A DNA stretch of 64,000 bases, from the NCBI GenBank assembly GCA_033795365.1, contig JARYGU010000019.1:48714-112713 (forward strand), written 5' to 3'. Both the position numbers and the translations under genes were made by a program. This stretch comes from JARYGU01 sp033795365 (GTDB lineage: Bacteria; Pseudomonadota; Alphaproteobacteria; Rhizobiales; Rhizobiaceae). The notes under the pieces are model-generated. The model worked only from the letters and a program-made list of their open reading frames with translations, made no database searches and had not been told where the DNA came from. Below, in pieces: positions 17,326 through 27,233 of this stretch (position 1 is its first letter; every line of letters starts with the position of its first letter).

Positions 17326-18764
17326 AAGAACGTCCGGGCAGCGGCTTCGGCGGCAGCACCGATCGGACCGCCGATCAGAACATAAGCCGTCACGAACAGG
17401 CCGGAAATGCCGAAGACCAGCTTGAGCTCACCGGCGGTGCGGGCAAACTCGTCCGTTGCCGGATCGAACCACATCACCTTGATCACCCGCAGATAATAAT
17501 AGGCGCCGACGACGGAGGCGAGCACGCCGATGATGGCGAGCGCATAGAGCTGCGCTTCGATCGCCGCCATGAACACGAAATACTTGGCGAAGAACCCGGC
17601 CAGCGGCGGAATGCCCGCAAGCGAGAACATCAGGATCGTCAGCACCGTCGCCATGAAGGGGTTGGTGGTCGAGAGGCCGGCGAGATCGTCGACATTCTCG
17701 ACATTGCCGCCTTCCTTGCGGCGCATGGCAAGAATGCAGGCAAAGGTACCGAGCGTCATGATCATGTAGATCAGCATGTAGAGCGCGACGCCGCGCACCC
17801 CGGCCATGGAGCCCGCGGCAAGACCGACGAGCGCATAGCCCATGTGGCCGATCGAGGAATAGGCCATCAGGCGCTTGATGTTCCTCTGGCCGATCGCCGC
17901 GAAGGAGCCAAGCAGCATCGAGGCGATGGAGATGAAGACGATGATCTGCTGCCAGTCGACCATCACCGGCTCGAAAGCGTTGATGACGATGCGGACGAGC
18001 ATGGCCATGGCGGCGACCTTCGGAGCGCCCGCGAAGAAGGCGGTCACCGGTGTCGGTGCGCCTTCGTAGACATCGGGCGTCCACATATGGAACGGAACCG
18101 CCGAGATCTTGAAGGCGAGGCCTGCGAGCACGAAGACGAGACCGAAGATAAGGCCCAGCGAACGGCCTTCCGAAGAAAGCGCGGCTGCGATCTCCTCGAA
18201 CCCGGTGTGCCCCGTAAAGCCGTATACCAGCGACATGCCATAAAGCAGCATGCCCGAGGAAAGGGCGCCGAGAACGAAATATTTCAGGCCCGCTTCGGTC
18301 GAGCGCACGCTGTCGCGGTTGATGGCGGCGACCACGTAGGCGGCGAGCGACTGCAGCTCGAGCGCCAGATAAACCGAGATCAGGTCGTTGGCCGAGATCA
18401 TCAGGAGCATGCCGAGCGTGGCGAGCACGATCAGGACGGGGAACTCGAAGCGGTCGATCTGCTCGGACTGCGAATGGCCGACCGTCATGACCATGGCGGT
18501 GATCGAGCCGATCAGCACCAGCACCTTCATGAATTTCGCGAACGGATCGGAGACGAAAACGCCGCCATAAGCCTCTCCCTCTCCCGTCATCGTCACCAGC
18601 CAGAGCCCGGCGATGATAAGGAGGGCGACTGCGAGACCGGTGACGGTGGTCGTCGACTTCTCGCCCGAGAAGACGCCGATCATCAGCAGGATCAATGCGC
18701 CGACGGCAAGAATGACCTCGGGCATCGAGAGCTGAAGGCTGGCAAGGATTGTATCAGCGGTCAT
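17322..18764 (-). CDS. nuoN: NADH dehydrogenase I subunit N
   Basis: This 480-residue antiporter-like subunit of the complex I membrane arm has about 14 predicted helices. Conserved FKISAVPFHMWTPDVYEGAP contains the proton-channel Lys, and YSSIGHMGYALVGL and FSLAGIPPLAGFFAKYFVF follow. It is the last nuo gene of the operon and lies 18 bases after nuoM. Confidence 0.97.
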   Translation of the reverse strand: MTADTILASLQLSMPEVILAVGALILLMIGVFSGEKSTTTVTGLAVALLIIAGLWLVTMTGEGEAYGGVFVSDPFAKFMKVLVLIGSITAMVMTVGHSQSEQIDRFEFPVLIVLATLGMLLMISANDLISVYLALELQSLAAYVVAAINRDSVRSTEAGLKYFVLGALSSGMLLYGMSLVYGFTGHTGFEEIAAALSSEGRSLGLIFGLVFVLAGLAFKISAVPFHMWTPDVYEGAPTPVTAFFAGAPKVAAMAMLVRIVINAFEPVMVDWQQIIVFISIASMLLGSFAAIGQRNIKRLMAYSSIGHMGYALVGLAAGSMAGVRGVALYMLIYMIMTLGTFACILAMRRKEGGNVENVDDLAGLSTTNPFMATVLTILMFSLAGIPPLAGFFAKYFVFMAAIEAQLYALAIIGVLASVVGAYYYLRVIKVMWFDPATDEFARTAGELKLVFGISGLFVTAYVLIGGPIGAAAEAAARTFF

Positions 18765-18782
18765 GTCGAATGGATCCCGTCA

Positions 18783-20294
18783 TCAGTTCATCGAGAGCGC
18801 AACGGATTGCGCCGCCTGAAGGGCTGCGGTGTAGTTGTTGAGGAGCGCGTCCACCGAAGCGGCCGTCGCATCGAAGATCGGGGCCGGATAGACGCCAAAG
18901 AAGATGGTGAGCACCACCAGCGGATAAAGGATGACCTTCTCGCGCGGCGTAAGGTCGAGCAACGCCTTCAGGCTTTCCTTTTCCAACGCACCGAAGATCA
19001 CCCGGCGGTAGAGCCAGAGCGCGTATGCGGCAGAAAGGATCACCCCTGTCGTGGCGAAGAGAGCGACCCAGGTGTTGGCGCGGAAGACGCCGAGCAGCGT
19101 CAGCAATTCGCCGACGAAACCGGAGGTGCCGGGCAGCCCGACATTCGCCATGGTGAAGATCATGAAGGCGACGGCGTATTTCGGCATGTTGTTGACGAGG
19201 CCGCCATAGGCCGAGATCTCGCGGGTATGCAGCCGGTCGTAGATGACCCCGACGCAAAGGAAGAGTGCGCCCGAGACGATGCCGTGCGACAGCATTTGGA
19301 AGATCGCGCCCTGGACGCCCTGCGCATTGGCCGCGAAGATGCCCATGGTAACGTAGCCCATATGGGCGACGGACGAGTAGGCGATCAGCTTCTTGATGTC
19401 CTCCTGCATCATCGCCACCAGCGAGGTGTAGATGATCGCGATCACCGAGAGGGTGAAGACGAAGGGCGCGAAGAAATCCGAGGCCAGCGGGAACATCGGC
19501 AGGGAGAAGCGCAGGAAGCCATAGCCACCGAGCTTCAGGAGAACGCCCGCAAGGATGACGGAACCGGCCGTCGGCGCCTGCACGTGCGCGTCCGGAAGCC
19601 AGGTGTGAACCGGCCACATCGGCATCTTCACCGCGAAGGAGGCGAAGAAGGCGAGCCACAGCCAGGTCTGCATATGCGCCGGGAAGCTGTAGGCGAGCAG
19701 TTCCGTGATGTCGGTCGTTCCGGCCTGCCAGTACATCGCCATGATGGCGAGCAGCATCAGCACGGAGCCGAGTAGCGTATAGAGGAAGAACTTGTAGCTC
19801 GCATAGACGCGATCCTTGCCGCCCCACACGCCGATGATGATGAACATCGGGATGAGACCCGCCTCGAAGAAGACGTAGAAGAGCACGATATCGAGCGAGA
19901 CGAAGACGCCGACCATGAAGACTTCCAGAAGCAGGAAGGCGATCATGTATTCCTTGAGGCGCTTTTCGACCGACTGCCAGCTCGCGAGCACGCAGAAAGG
20001 CATCAGGAAGGTCGAAAGGATGACGAACAGCATGGAGATGCCGTCGACGCCGAGATGGTAGGAAATGCCGGTGCCCAGCCATTCATGCTTCTCGATCATC
20101 TGGAAGCCCGGATTCGAATAGTCGAATCCGATCCAGATGAAGAGCGACAGGACGAAGGTGAAGACCGTCGTCAGCAGGGAGACGTTGAGGATGTTGCGAC
20201 GGCCATAGGGGCTGTCCTCGCGGGTGAGCAGCAACAGCAGCACGCCGACGAGCGGAAGGAAGGTGACCGCGGAAAGAATGGGCCAATCGGTCAT
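18783..20294 (-). CDS. nuoM: NADH dehydrogenase I subunit M
   Basis: This 503-residue antiporter-like proton-pumping subunit shows KMPMWPVHTWLPDAHVQAPT with the key Lys, AYSSVAHMGYVTMGIFAAN, and GLPGTSGFVGELL. A conserved membrane Glu (FVFFEAGLIPMF) is also present. Its ATG overlaps the nuoL stop by one base. Confidence 0.97.
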   Translation of the reverse strand: MTDWPILSAVTFLPLVGVLLLLLTREDSPYGRRNILNVSLLTTVFTFVLSLFIWIGFDYSNPGFQMIEKHEWLGTGISYHLGVDGISMLFVILSTFLMPFCVLASWQSVEKRLKEYMIAFLLLEVFMVGVFVSLDIVLFYVFFEAGLIPMFIIIGVWGGKDRVYASYKFFLYTLLGSVLMLLAIMAMYWQAGTTDITELLAYSFPAHMQTWLWLAFFASFAVKMPMWPVHTWLPDAHVQAPTAGSVILAGVLLKLGGYGFLRFSLPMFPLASDFFAPFVFTLSVIAIIYTSLVAMMQEDIKKLIAYSSVAHMGYVTMGIFAANAQGVQGAIFQMLSHGIVSGALFLCVGVIYDRLHTREISAYGGLVNNMPKYAVAFMIFTMANVGLPGTSGFVGELLTLLGVFRANTWVALFATTGVILSAAYALWLYRRVIFGALEKESLKALLDLTPREKVILYPLVVLTIFFGVYPAPIFDATAASVDALLNNYTAALQAAQSVALSMN

Positions 20295-22291
20295 CAGAAG
20301 GAACTCCCGAGCATCATCCAGGTAACGAGCGCCGCAATTCCGAGCAGCATCGCAAAGGCATAGTGATAGAGGTAACCCGTCTGCAGGCGAACGACGCGAC
20401 CGGTGACATCGACGACTCGGGCGGCGACGCCGTTCGGGCCGAAGCCATCGATGACCGTGCCGTCACCCTGCTTCCAGAGGAACTTGCCGATCCGCTTCGC
20501 CGGACGGACGAAGAGGAAATCGTAGAGCTCGTCGAAGTACCACTTGTTGAGCAGGAACTGGTAGAGTCCGCGATGCTGTTCGGCCAGATACCTGGGGGTC
20601 TCCGGCGAACGGATATACATGTACCAGGCGGTGACGAAGCCGATTGCCATCGCGGCGAACGGGCTCCATTTCACCCAGAGCGGCACATTGTGGAACTCGT
20701 GCACGAGATGGTTTTCCGCGCCGGTGAAGAGCGCGCCCTGCCAGAACTCCTCGTAGTGATGGCCGAAGAAATACTCGACGAAGAGGACACCGGCGAGAAC
20801 CGCGCCGGCAGCGAGGATGTAGAGCGGAACCAGCATGACGGCCGGGGACTCGTGCACGTGATGCATCACGTCCGACGAGGCGCGCGGCTTGCCGAAGAAG
20901 GTCAGGAACGCCAGACGCCAGGAGTAGAAGCTGGTGAAGAGCGCGGCGATGACCAGCAGCGTGAAGGCGAAACCGGCAACCGAGCTGTGCGAGGCGAAGG
21001 CGCTCTCGATGATCGCATCCTTAGAGAAGAAGCCGGCGAAGCCGATCACCGTGCCCGGAATGCCGACGCCGGTCAGCGCGAGCGTGCCGATCGTCATCAT
21101 CCAGAAGGTGACCGGAATATGCTTCCTCAGGCCGCCCATGTAGCGCATGTCCTGTTCGCCATCGACGGCGTGGATCACCGATCCGGCGCCGAGGAACAGC
21201 AGCGCCTTGAAGAAGGCGTGTGTGAAGAGGTGGAAGATCGCCGCACCATAGGCGCCGATGCCGAGCGCCACGAACATGTAGCCGAGCTGCGAGCAGGTCG
21301 AATAGGCGATGACGCGCTTGATATCGTTCTGGACGAGGCCGACGGTGGCGGCAAAGAAGGCGGTGATCGCGCCGACGACGGTGACGACCGTCAGTGCGTC
21401 CGGCGACAGCTCGAAAAGCGGCGACATGCGGGCGACAAGGAAGACGCCGGCGGTCACCATGGTTGCGGCATGGATAAGGGCGGAGACCGGCGTCGGGCCT
21501 TCCATGGCATCCGGCAGCCAGGTATGGAGCAGGAACTGCGCCGACTTGCCCATGGCGCCCATGAAGAGCAGCAGGCAGGCCGCCGTCAAAGCATCGGCCT
21601 TGTCGAGATGCATGCCGAAGAGCGTCATGATCGGCTCGGCGGCATCGGCCGCGCCCTCGGCCGGCAGATAGGTGGCGGCCGTCGCAAAGATCGTCTCGAA
21701 ATTGATCGAACCGAAGAGGACGAAGATGGCGAAGATGCCGAGCACGAAGCCGAAGTCGCCGACGCGGTTGACGATGAAGGCCTTCATTGCCGCAGCCGAG
21801 GCGGACGGCTTCTTGTACCAGAAACCGATCAGCAGATAGGACGCCAGACCCACGCCTTCCCAGCCGAAGAACATCTGCAGGAGGTTGTCGGAGGTCACCA
21901 GCATCAGCATGGCGAAGGTGAAGAGCGACAGATAGGAAAAGAAACGCGGCCGATGCGGATCATGGTGCATATAGCCGATCGAATAGACGTGCACCAGGGT
22001 AGAAACCGTGTTGACGACGACGAACATGACCGCCGTCAGGGTATCGACGCGGAAGGCCCATTCGACGTCGAAGCTGCCGGACTGGATCCAGCGCATGACG
22101 GTGACCTTGATCAGTTCCTCCTCGCCCAGCGCGACGTCGAAGAAGACGATCCAGGAGAAGACCGCGGCGATGATCATGAAGCCGCTGGTGATGTATTCCG
22201 ATGCCTTCGCGCCGATGGCGTTGCCTCCGAGGCCGGCGATCAGCGCGCCAAGGAGCGGCAGGAAGACGATTGCCTTGATGATGGTATCCAT
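20294..22291 (-). CDS. nuoL: NADH dehydrogenase I subunit L
   Basis: This 665-residue distal antiporter-like subunit carries GKSAQFLLHTWLPDAMEGPTPV with the channel Lys, AYSTCSQLGYMFVALG and LALTGVGIPGTVIGFAGFFSKD. The C-terminal extension forms the lateral helix that runs along the membrane arm. It is 8 bases from nuoK and overlaps nuoM by one base. Confidence 0.97.
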   Translation of the reverse strand: MDTIIKAIVFLPLLGALIAGLGGNAIGAKASEYITSGFMIIAAVFSWIVFFDVALGEEELIKVTVMRWIQSGSFDVEWAFRVDTLTAVMFVVVNTVSTLVHVYSIGYMHHDPHRPRFFSYLSLFTFAMLMLVTSDNLLQMFFGWEGVGLASYLLIGFWYKKPSASAAAMKAFIVNRVGDFGFVLGIFAIFVLFGSINFETIFATAATYLPAEGAADAAEPIMTLFGMHLDKADALTAACLLLFMGAMGKSAQFLLHTWLPDAMEGPTPVSALIHAATMVTAGVFLVARMSPLFELSPDALTVVTVVGAITAFFAATVGLVQNDIKRVIAYSTCSQLGYMFVALGIGAYGAAIFHLFTHAFFKALLFLGAGSVIHAVDGEQDMRYMGGLRKHIPVTFWMMTIGTLALTGVGIPGTVIGFAGFFSKDAIIESAFASHSSVAGFAFTLLVIAALFTSFYSWRLAFLTFFGKPRASSDVMHHVHESPAVMLVPLYILAAGAVLAGVLFVEYFFGHHYEEFWQGALFTGAENHLVHEFHNVPLWVKWSPFAAMAIGFVTAWYMYIRSPETPRYLAEQHRGLYQFLLNKWYFDELYDFLFVRPAKRIGKFLWKQGDGTVIDGFGPNGVAARVVDVTGRVVRLQTGYLYHYAFAMLLGIAALVTWMMLGSSF

Positions 22292-22299
22292 GACCCCGA

Positions 22300-22608
22300 T
22301 CAGCCCTTCATCATGTTGACGTCTTCAACGGCGATCGAACCGCGGTTGCGGTAGAAGACGACGAGAATTGCGAGACCGATCGCCGCCTCGGCGGCAGCCA
22401 CGGTCAGAATGAACAATGCGAAAACCTGGCCGACAATGTCGTTCAGGAAGGCCGAGAAGGCGACCATGTTGATGTTGACCGCAAGCAGGATCAGCTCGAT
22501 CGACATCAGGATGACGATGACGTTCTTCCGGTTCAGGAAGATGCCGAAGATGCCGAGCGTGAAGAGGATGGCGCTGACGGTGAGATAGTGGGAAATTCCG
22601 ATTTCCAT
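22300..22608 (-). CDS. nuoK: NADH dehydrogenase I subunit K
   Basis: This 102-residue protein has three membrane helices. It carries the two conserved membrane Glu residues (LMSIELILLAVNIN and VAAAEAAIGLAI) that link proton movements in the E-channel region. It lies between nuoJ and nuoL in the usual order. Confidence 0.97.
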   Translation of the reverse strand: MEIGISHYLTVSAILFTLGIFGIFLNRKNVIVILMSIELILLAVNINMVAFSAFLNDIVGQVFALFILTVAAAEAAIGLAILVVFYRNRGSIAVEDVNMMKG

Positions 22609-22635
22609 GATGTGCGTTCCTTGCCGTCCCGTGCC

Positions 22636-23250
22636 TTAGATGCCTTGACCCGACTTCACCTTGACCACCTCGACGGCGGTTTCGGGAGTACGGGCGACCT
22701 GCTTGGAAATGTCCTGACGCTTGATGTTCTCGCGGTGGCGCAGCGTCAGCACGATGGCGCCGATCATCGCGACCAGAAGCACGAGACCGGCGATCTGGAA
22801 GAAGTAGACGTAATGGGTGTAGAGCACGTCGCCGAGGGCGGCGGTGTTCGTGCGCTCGCTTATCGGCGGGATCGGCATCGCCACATTGCTGGCGATTTCC
22901 GGCGACAGGGTCGAGCCGCCGACGACGATGATGAGCTCTGCCGCGAGGATCAGGCCGATCAGCGCGCCGACTGGCGCATATTCCAGCATGCCCGAGCGCA
23001 GTTCGGCAAAATCGATGTCGAGCATCATGACGACGAAGAGGAAGAGCACCGCAACAGCGCCGACATAGACGACCAAAAGGATCATCGCCAGGAACTCGGC
23101 GCCCGTCAGCAGGAACAGCCCCGCCGAGTTGAAGAAGGTGAGGATCAGGAACAGGACGGAATAGACCGGGTTCCTGGCCGAGATCACCATGAAGGCGGAC
23201 GCCACCGCCACGAAGGCGAAGAGATAGAAAAAGAGAGCCTGCAGACCCAT
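22636..23250 (-). CDS. nuoJ: NADH dehydrogenase I subunit J
   Basis: This 204-residue, five-helix membrane subunit has the conserved MILLVVYVGAVAVLFLFVVM helix, which carries the pi-bulge Tyr region of complex I. A hydrophilic C-terminal tail extends past the last helix, as in other rhizobia. The 146 bases between it and nuoI hold no gene. Confidence 0.96.
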   Translation of the reverse strand: MGLQALFFYLFAFVAVASAFMVISARNPVYSVLFLILTFFNSAGLFLLTGAEFLAMILLVVYVGAVAVLFLFVVMMLDIDFAELRSGMLEYAPVGALIGLILAAELIIVVGGSTLSPEIASNVAMPIPPISERTNTAALGDVLYTHYVYFFQIAGLVLLVAMIGAIVLTLRHRENIKRQDISKQVARTPETAVEVVKVKSGQGI

Positions 23251-23396
23251 ATCGGTGCCTTTTCGTCTTCCCCGGAAAGGTCTGGCCGAACGCCCCTTTC
23301 CGTCGAAGCCTGGGAGCTGACGCCGCCAGGCACGTTCTTAACGCTTTTTGTTTCCGTCCGCCGCCCTCAGCCGAGCGGCGGCCCCTGCCCCGCCGC

Positions 23397-23888
23397 TCAG
23401 CGGTAGGGCGAATCCATTGCGATGTTGCGGGCGATCTCCCGCTCCCAACGGTCGCCGTTGTCGAGGAGCTTCTGCTTGTCATAGTAAAGCTCTTCACGGG
23501 TTTCCGTCGAGAATTCGAAATTCGGTCCCTCGACGATCGCGTCGACGGGGCATGCCTCCTGGCAGAAGCCGCAATAGATGCACTTCACCATGTCGATGTC
23601 GTAGCGCACCGTGCGGCGGGTGCCGTCGTTGCGGCGCGGGCCTGCCTCGATGGTGATGGCCTGGGCCGGACAGATCGCCTCGCAGAGCTTGCAGGCGATG
23701 CAGCGCTCCTCGCCGTTCGGATAGCGGCGCAACGCATGCTCGCCCCGGAAGCGCGGCGAGACCGGCCCCTTTTCGAACGGATAATTCACCGTGGCCTTCG
23801 GCCTGAAGAAATAACGCATCGACAGGAAGAACGCGCCGACGAACTCCTTCAGGAACAGCGAACCAACGGCTTGCGACAGACTAGCCAT
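23397..23888 (-). CDS. nuoI: NADH dehydrogenase I subunit I (two 4Fe-4S ferredoxin)
   Basis: This 163-residue subunit carries clusters N6a and N6b. The two CxxCxxCxxxCP motifs are CIACKLCEAICPAQAI and CIYCGFCQEACPVDAI. An amphipathic N-terminal segment anchors it against the membrane arm. ATG 23888 is used rather than the adjacent TTG at 23891. Confidence 0.97.
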   Translation of the reverse strand: MASLSQAVGSLFLKEFVGAFFLSMRYFFRPKATVNYPFEKGPVSPRFRGEHALRRYPNGEERCIACKLCEAICPAQAITIEAGPRRNDGTRRTVRYDIDMVKCIYCGFCQEACPVDAIVEGPNFEFSTETREELYYDKQKLLDNGDRWEREIARNIAMDSPYR

Positions 23889-23925
23889 CAAAAACCTCCA
23901 ATATTGCCGGAACCGCGGACAGGCA

Positions 23926-24972
23926 TCAGGCAGCCCATCCCGTCAGTTTCAGCACGAATGCAACGATAACGACCATGGCGAGCGACAGCGGAAGGAATAC
24001 CTTCCACCCAAGGCGCATGAGCTGGTCGTAGCGGTAGCGCGGCACGAAAGCCTTCACCATCGCGAACATGAAGAAGACGAATGCCGCCTTGATCAGGAAC
24101 CAGACGATGCCCGGCACCCAGTTGAGCAGCCAGATATCGACCGGAGGCAGCCAGCCGCCGAGGAACAGGATCGTCGTCAGCGCGCACATCAGGCAGATGG
24201 CGGCATATTCGCCGAGCATCAGCATCATGTAGGGCGCAGAGCTGTATTCGACCATGTAGCCGGCGACGAGTTCGGATTCGGCTTCCGGCAGGTCGAAGGG
24301 CGGCCGGTTCGTCTCGGCGAGCGCCGAGATGAAGAAGATCACGAACATCGGGAACAGCGCCAGCCAGTGCCAGTCGAGGAAGGAGTTCGGCAGGCCGAGC
24401 CTGGTTCCGAGTCCGTCCTGTTGCGAATAGACGATATCCGACAGGTTGAGCGACCCGACGCAGAGCAGGACCGTGACGATGACGAAGCCGATCGAGACCT
24501 CGTAGGACACCATCTGCGCCGCAGAGCGAAGCGCGCCGAGGAACGGATATTTCGAGTTCGACGCCCAGCCGCTCATGATGACGCCATAGACCTCGAGCGA
24601 GGAGATGGCGAAGACGTAGAGAATGCCGACATTGATGTTGGCGATCATCCAGTTGTCGTTGACCGGGATGACGGCCCAGGCGGCGAGCGCCAGCGTCACG
24701 GAAACCAGCGGCGCGATCAGGAAGATCGCCTTGTTGGCGCCGGCCGGAATGATCGGCTCCTTGAAGATGAACTTCAGAAGGTCGGCGAAGGACTGGAGGA
24801 GGCCGAAGGGGCCGACGACGTTGGGCCCGCGCCTCAGCTGCACCGCCGCCCAGACCTTGCGGTCGGCCAGCAGGAAGAAGGCGATGAGGATCAGCAGCGC
24901 GACCAGAAGCAGAAGCGACTGGCCGATCATGATGGCCGCCGGCCACACATAGGTCGAAACAAACGAGTCCAT
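23926..24972 (-). CDS. nuoH: NADH dehydrogenase I subunit H
   Basis: This 348-residue membrane subunit forms part of the quinone chamber. Conserved QLRRGPNVVGPFGLLQSFAD, AETNRPPFDLPEAESELVAGY and EYAAICLMC match the family, including the Glu/Arg-rich loop that faces NuoB/NuoD. It lies between nuoG and nuoI as expected. Confidence 0.97.
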   Translation of the reverse strand: MDSFVSTYVWPAAIMIGQSLLLLVALLILIAFFLLADRKVWAAVQLRRGPNVVGPFGLLQSFADLLKFIFKEPIIPAGANKAIFLIAPLVSVTLALAAWAVIPVNDNWMIANINVGILYVFAISSLEVYGVIMSGWASNSKYPFLGALRSAAQMVSYEVSIGFVIVTVLLCVGSLNLSDIVYSQQDGLGTRLGLPNSFLDWHWLALFPMFVIFFISALAETNRPPFDLPEAESELVAGYMVEYSSAPYMMLMLGEYAAICLMCALTTILFLGGWLPPVDIWLLNWVPGIVWFLIKAAFVFFMFAMVKAFVPRYRYDQLMRLGWKVFLPLSLAMVVIVAFVLKLTGWAA

Positions 24973-24992
24973 AATGCCTTATCCCTTCGCGC

Positions 24993-27071
24993 TCATTCCG
25001 CCGCGACTTTGAAGTTGTTGCGGGCCAGAGCCGAGCATTCGGCCATGACCGCGGAGGCGCGCGCTATCGGGTTCGTCAAATAGAAGTCTTTGACCGGAGA
25101 CGCAAACCCGGATTTCGTCATCTTCCCGCCTTTTTTCGCGAGTGCGGCAATATCGGAGACGTCGCCGGCGGCGATCTCGTCCACAGCCGCGAAATGCGGA
25201 TGGGCGGCGTAAAGGTTCGCCCGCAGTTGCGCAAGCGAGTCGAACGGCAGCTTCTTGCCGAGCACGTCGGAAAGCGCACGCAGGATCGCCCAGTCCTCGC
25301 GGGCCTCGCCCGGCGCGAAGCCGGCGCGATTGCCCATCTGGACGCGGCCTTCGGTGTTGACCCAGGTGCCGGATTTTTCCGTATAGGCGGCACCGGGCAG
25401 GATGACATCGGCCAGATGCGCCGCATTGTCGCCGTGCGAACCGATATAGACCGTGAAAGCGGCCTTGCCCGCAAAGTCCATCTCGTCGGCGCCGAGAAGG
25501 AAGAGCACATCGGTGCCGGCGAGCATCTCGGCAGCCTTCTTGCCCCCCTCGCCCGGCACGAAGCCGAGATCGAGACCGCCGACGCGCGCGGCTGCCGTGT
25601 GCAGCACGGCCAGGCCGTTCCAGCCTTCGCCCGCAGCACCTACTGCCTGGGCGAGCTTTGCCGCGTTCGCGAGCACCGCAAGACCATCGGCACGCAAGAG
25701 CGCGCCCTGCCCGACGATGATCATCGGACGTTCGGCGTTTTTCAGCACTTCCGCAAAACCGGCAGAGCCGTCGATCAGGGCGGAAAGCGTTTCCGGTCCC
25801 GCACCGAGATACTCATAATCGTAACGCAGATCGCCGGGCTCGCTGATCACGCCGATCGGGAAGCCGCCCATGCGCCAGCGCTTGCGGATGCGCGCGTTGA
25901 GAACCGCCGCCTCGATGCGCGGATTGGCGCCGACGATCAGCAGCGCGTCGGCCTCTTCGATGCCTTCGATGGTCGGGTTGAAGATGTAGCTGGCCCGGCC
26001 CAAAGAAGGATCCAGCGCCGTACCGTCCTGGCGACAATCGATATTGGCCGAGCCGAGCGACGTCATCAGTTCCTTCAGCGCATACATTTCCTCGACCGAA
26101 GCGAGGTCGCCCGCGATCGCCCCGATGCGGTCCCCGGCCTTGCCGGCGACGGCTGCCTTGATCGCGCCGAAAGCCTCGGGCCAGCTCGCCGGCTGAAGCC
26201 GGCCGTCCTTGCGGACATAGGGCCGGTCGAGGCGCTGGGTCTTGAGGCCATCCCAGATGAAGCGGGTCTTGTCGGAGATCCACTCCTCGTTGATCTCTTC
26301 GTTGACGCGCGGCAGGATGCGCATGACCTCGCGGCCGCGGGTATCGACGCGGATCGCGGAACCGAGGGCATCCATCACGTCGATGGATTCGGTCTTGCCG
26401 AGCTCCCACGGACGGGCCGTGAAGGCGAAAGGCTTGGAGGTCAGCGCGCCGACCGGGCAGAGATCGATGACATTGCCCTGCAGCTCCGAGGTCATCGCCT
26501 GCTCGAGATAGGTGGTGATCTCGGCGTCCTCGCCACGGCCGATCAGGCCGAGCTCGCTGATCCCCGCCACTTCCGTGGTGAAGCGGACGCAGCGCGTGCA
26601 GTGGATGCAGCGGTTCATGATCGTCTTGACGAGCGGACCGATATACTTGTCCTCGACGGCGCGCTTGTTCTCCTGGTAGCGAGAGCTGTCGATGCCGAAC
26701 GCCATCGCCTGGTCCTGCAGATCGCATTCACCGCCCTGGTCGCAGATCGGGCAGTCGAGCGGATGGTTGATCAGCAGGAATTCCATCACGCCTTCGCGAG
26801 CCTTCTTGACCATCGGCGTGGTGGTGAAGACTTCCGGCGGCTCGCCGTTCGGGCCGGGGCGAAGGTCGCGAACGCCCATGGCGCAGGATGCGGCCGGCTT
26901 CGGCGGACCGCCCTTCACCTCGATCAGGCACATGCGGCAGTTGCCGGCGACCGACAGCCGCTCGTGGAAACAGAAGCGCGGAACCTCGGCGCCGGCTTCC
27001 TCGCACGCCTGAAGCAGCGTGAAATGATCCGGGACCTCAATCTCTTTTCCGTCGACTTTCAGCTTTGCCAT
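24993..27071 (-). CDS. nuoG: NADH dehydrogenase I subunit G
   Basis: This 692-residue peripheral-arm subunit has an N-terminal 2Fe-2S domain (CFHERLSVAGNCRMCLIEV), then a His-Cys ligand set (HPLDCPICDQGGECDLQD) and a 4Fe-4S motif (NRCIHCTRCVRF). A molybdopterin-oxidoreductase-like C-terminal domain follows and is catalytically silent in complex I. No N7-type cluster ligands were noticed, as in mitochondrial-like complexes. ATG 27071 gives MAKLKVDGKEIEVP. Confidence 0.96.
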   Translation of the reverse strand: MAKLKVDGKEIEVPDHFTLLQACEEAGAEVPRFCFHERLSVAGNCRMCLIEVKGGPPKPAASCAMGVRDLRPGPNGEPPEVFTTTPMVKKAREGVMEFLLINHPLDCPICDQGGECDLQDQAMAFGIDSSRYQENKRAVEDKYIGPLVKTIMNRCIHCTRCVRFTTEVAGISELGLIGRGEDAEITTYLEQAMTSELQGNVIDLCPVGALTSKPFAFTARPWELGKTESIDVMDALGSAIRVDTRGREVMRILPRVNEEINEEWISDKTRFIWDGLKTQRLDRPYVRKDGRLQPASWPEAFGAIKAAVAGKAGDRIGAIAGDLASVEEMYALKELMTSLGSANIDCRQDGTALDPSLGRASYIFNPTIEGIEEADALLIVGANPRIEAAVLNARIRKRWRMGGFPIGVISEPGDLRYDYEYLGAGPETLSALIDGSAGFAEVLKNAERPMIIVGQGALLRADGLAVLANAAKLAQAVGAAGEGWNGLAVLHTAAARVGGLDLGFVPGEGGKKAAEMLAGTDVLFLLGADEMDFAGKAAFTVYIGSHGDNAAHLADVILPGAAYTEKSGTWVNTEGRVQMGNRAGFAPGEAREDWAILRALSDVLGKKLPFDSLAQLRANLYAAHPHFAAVDEIAAGDVSDIAALAKKGGKMTKSGFASPVKDFYLTNPIARASAVMAECSALARNNFKVAAE

Positions 27072-27233
27072 ATCCGTCTTCCCGCTATCCACGCAACGCT
27101 CTGCGTCTCGCCAGCGCCATGTCTGCAGCACCGGTCCAGGCAAAAGCCCTTCCCGGCGCCTCAATTCGTTTTCCGTTCACCGGCTGCAGCGGACCAGAAC
27201 ACCGCGCGTTCATTCAAACGCGCAAAGGAAGCC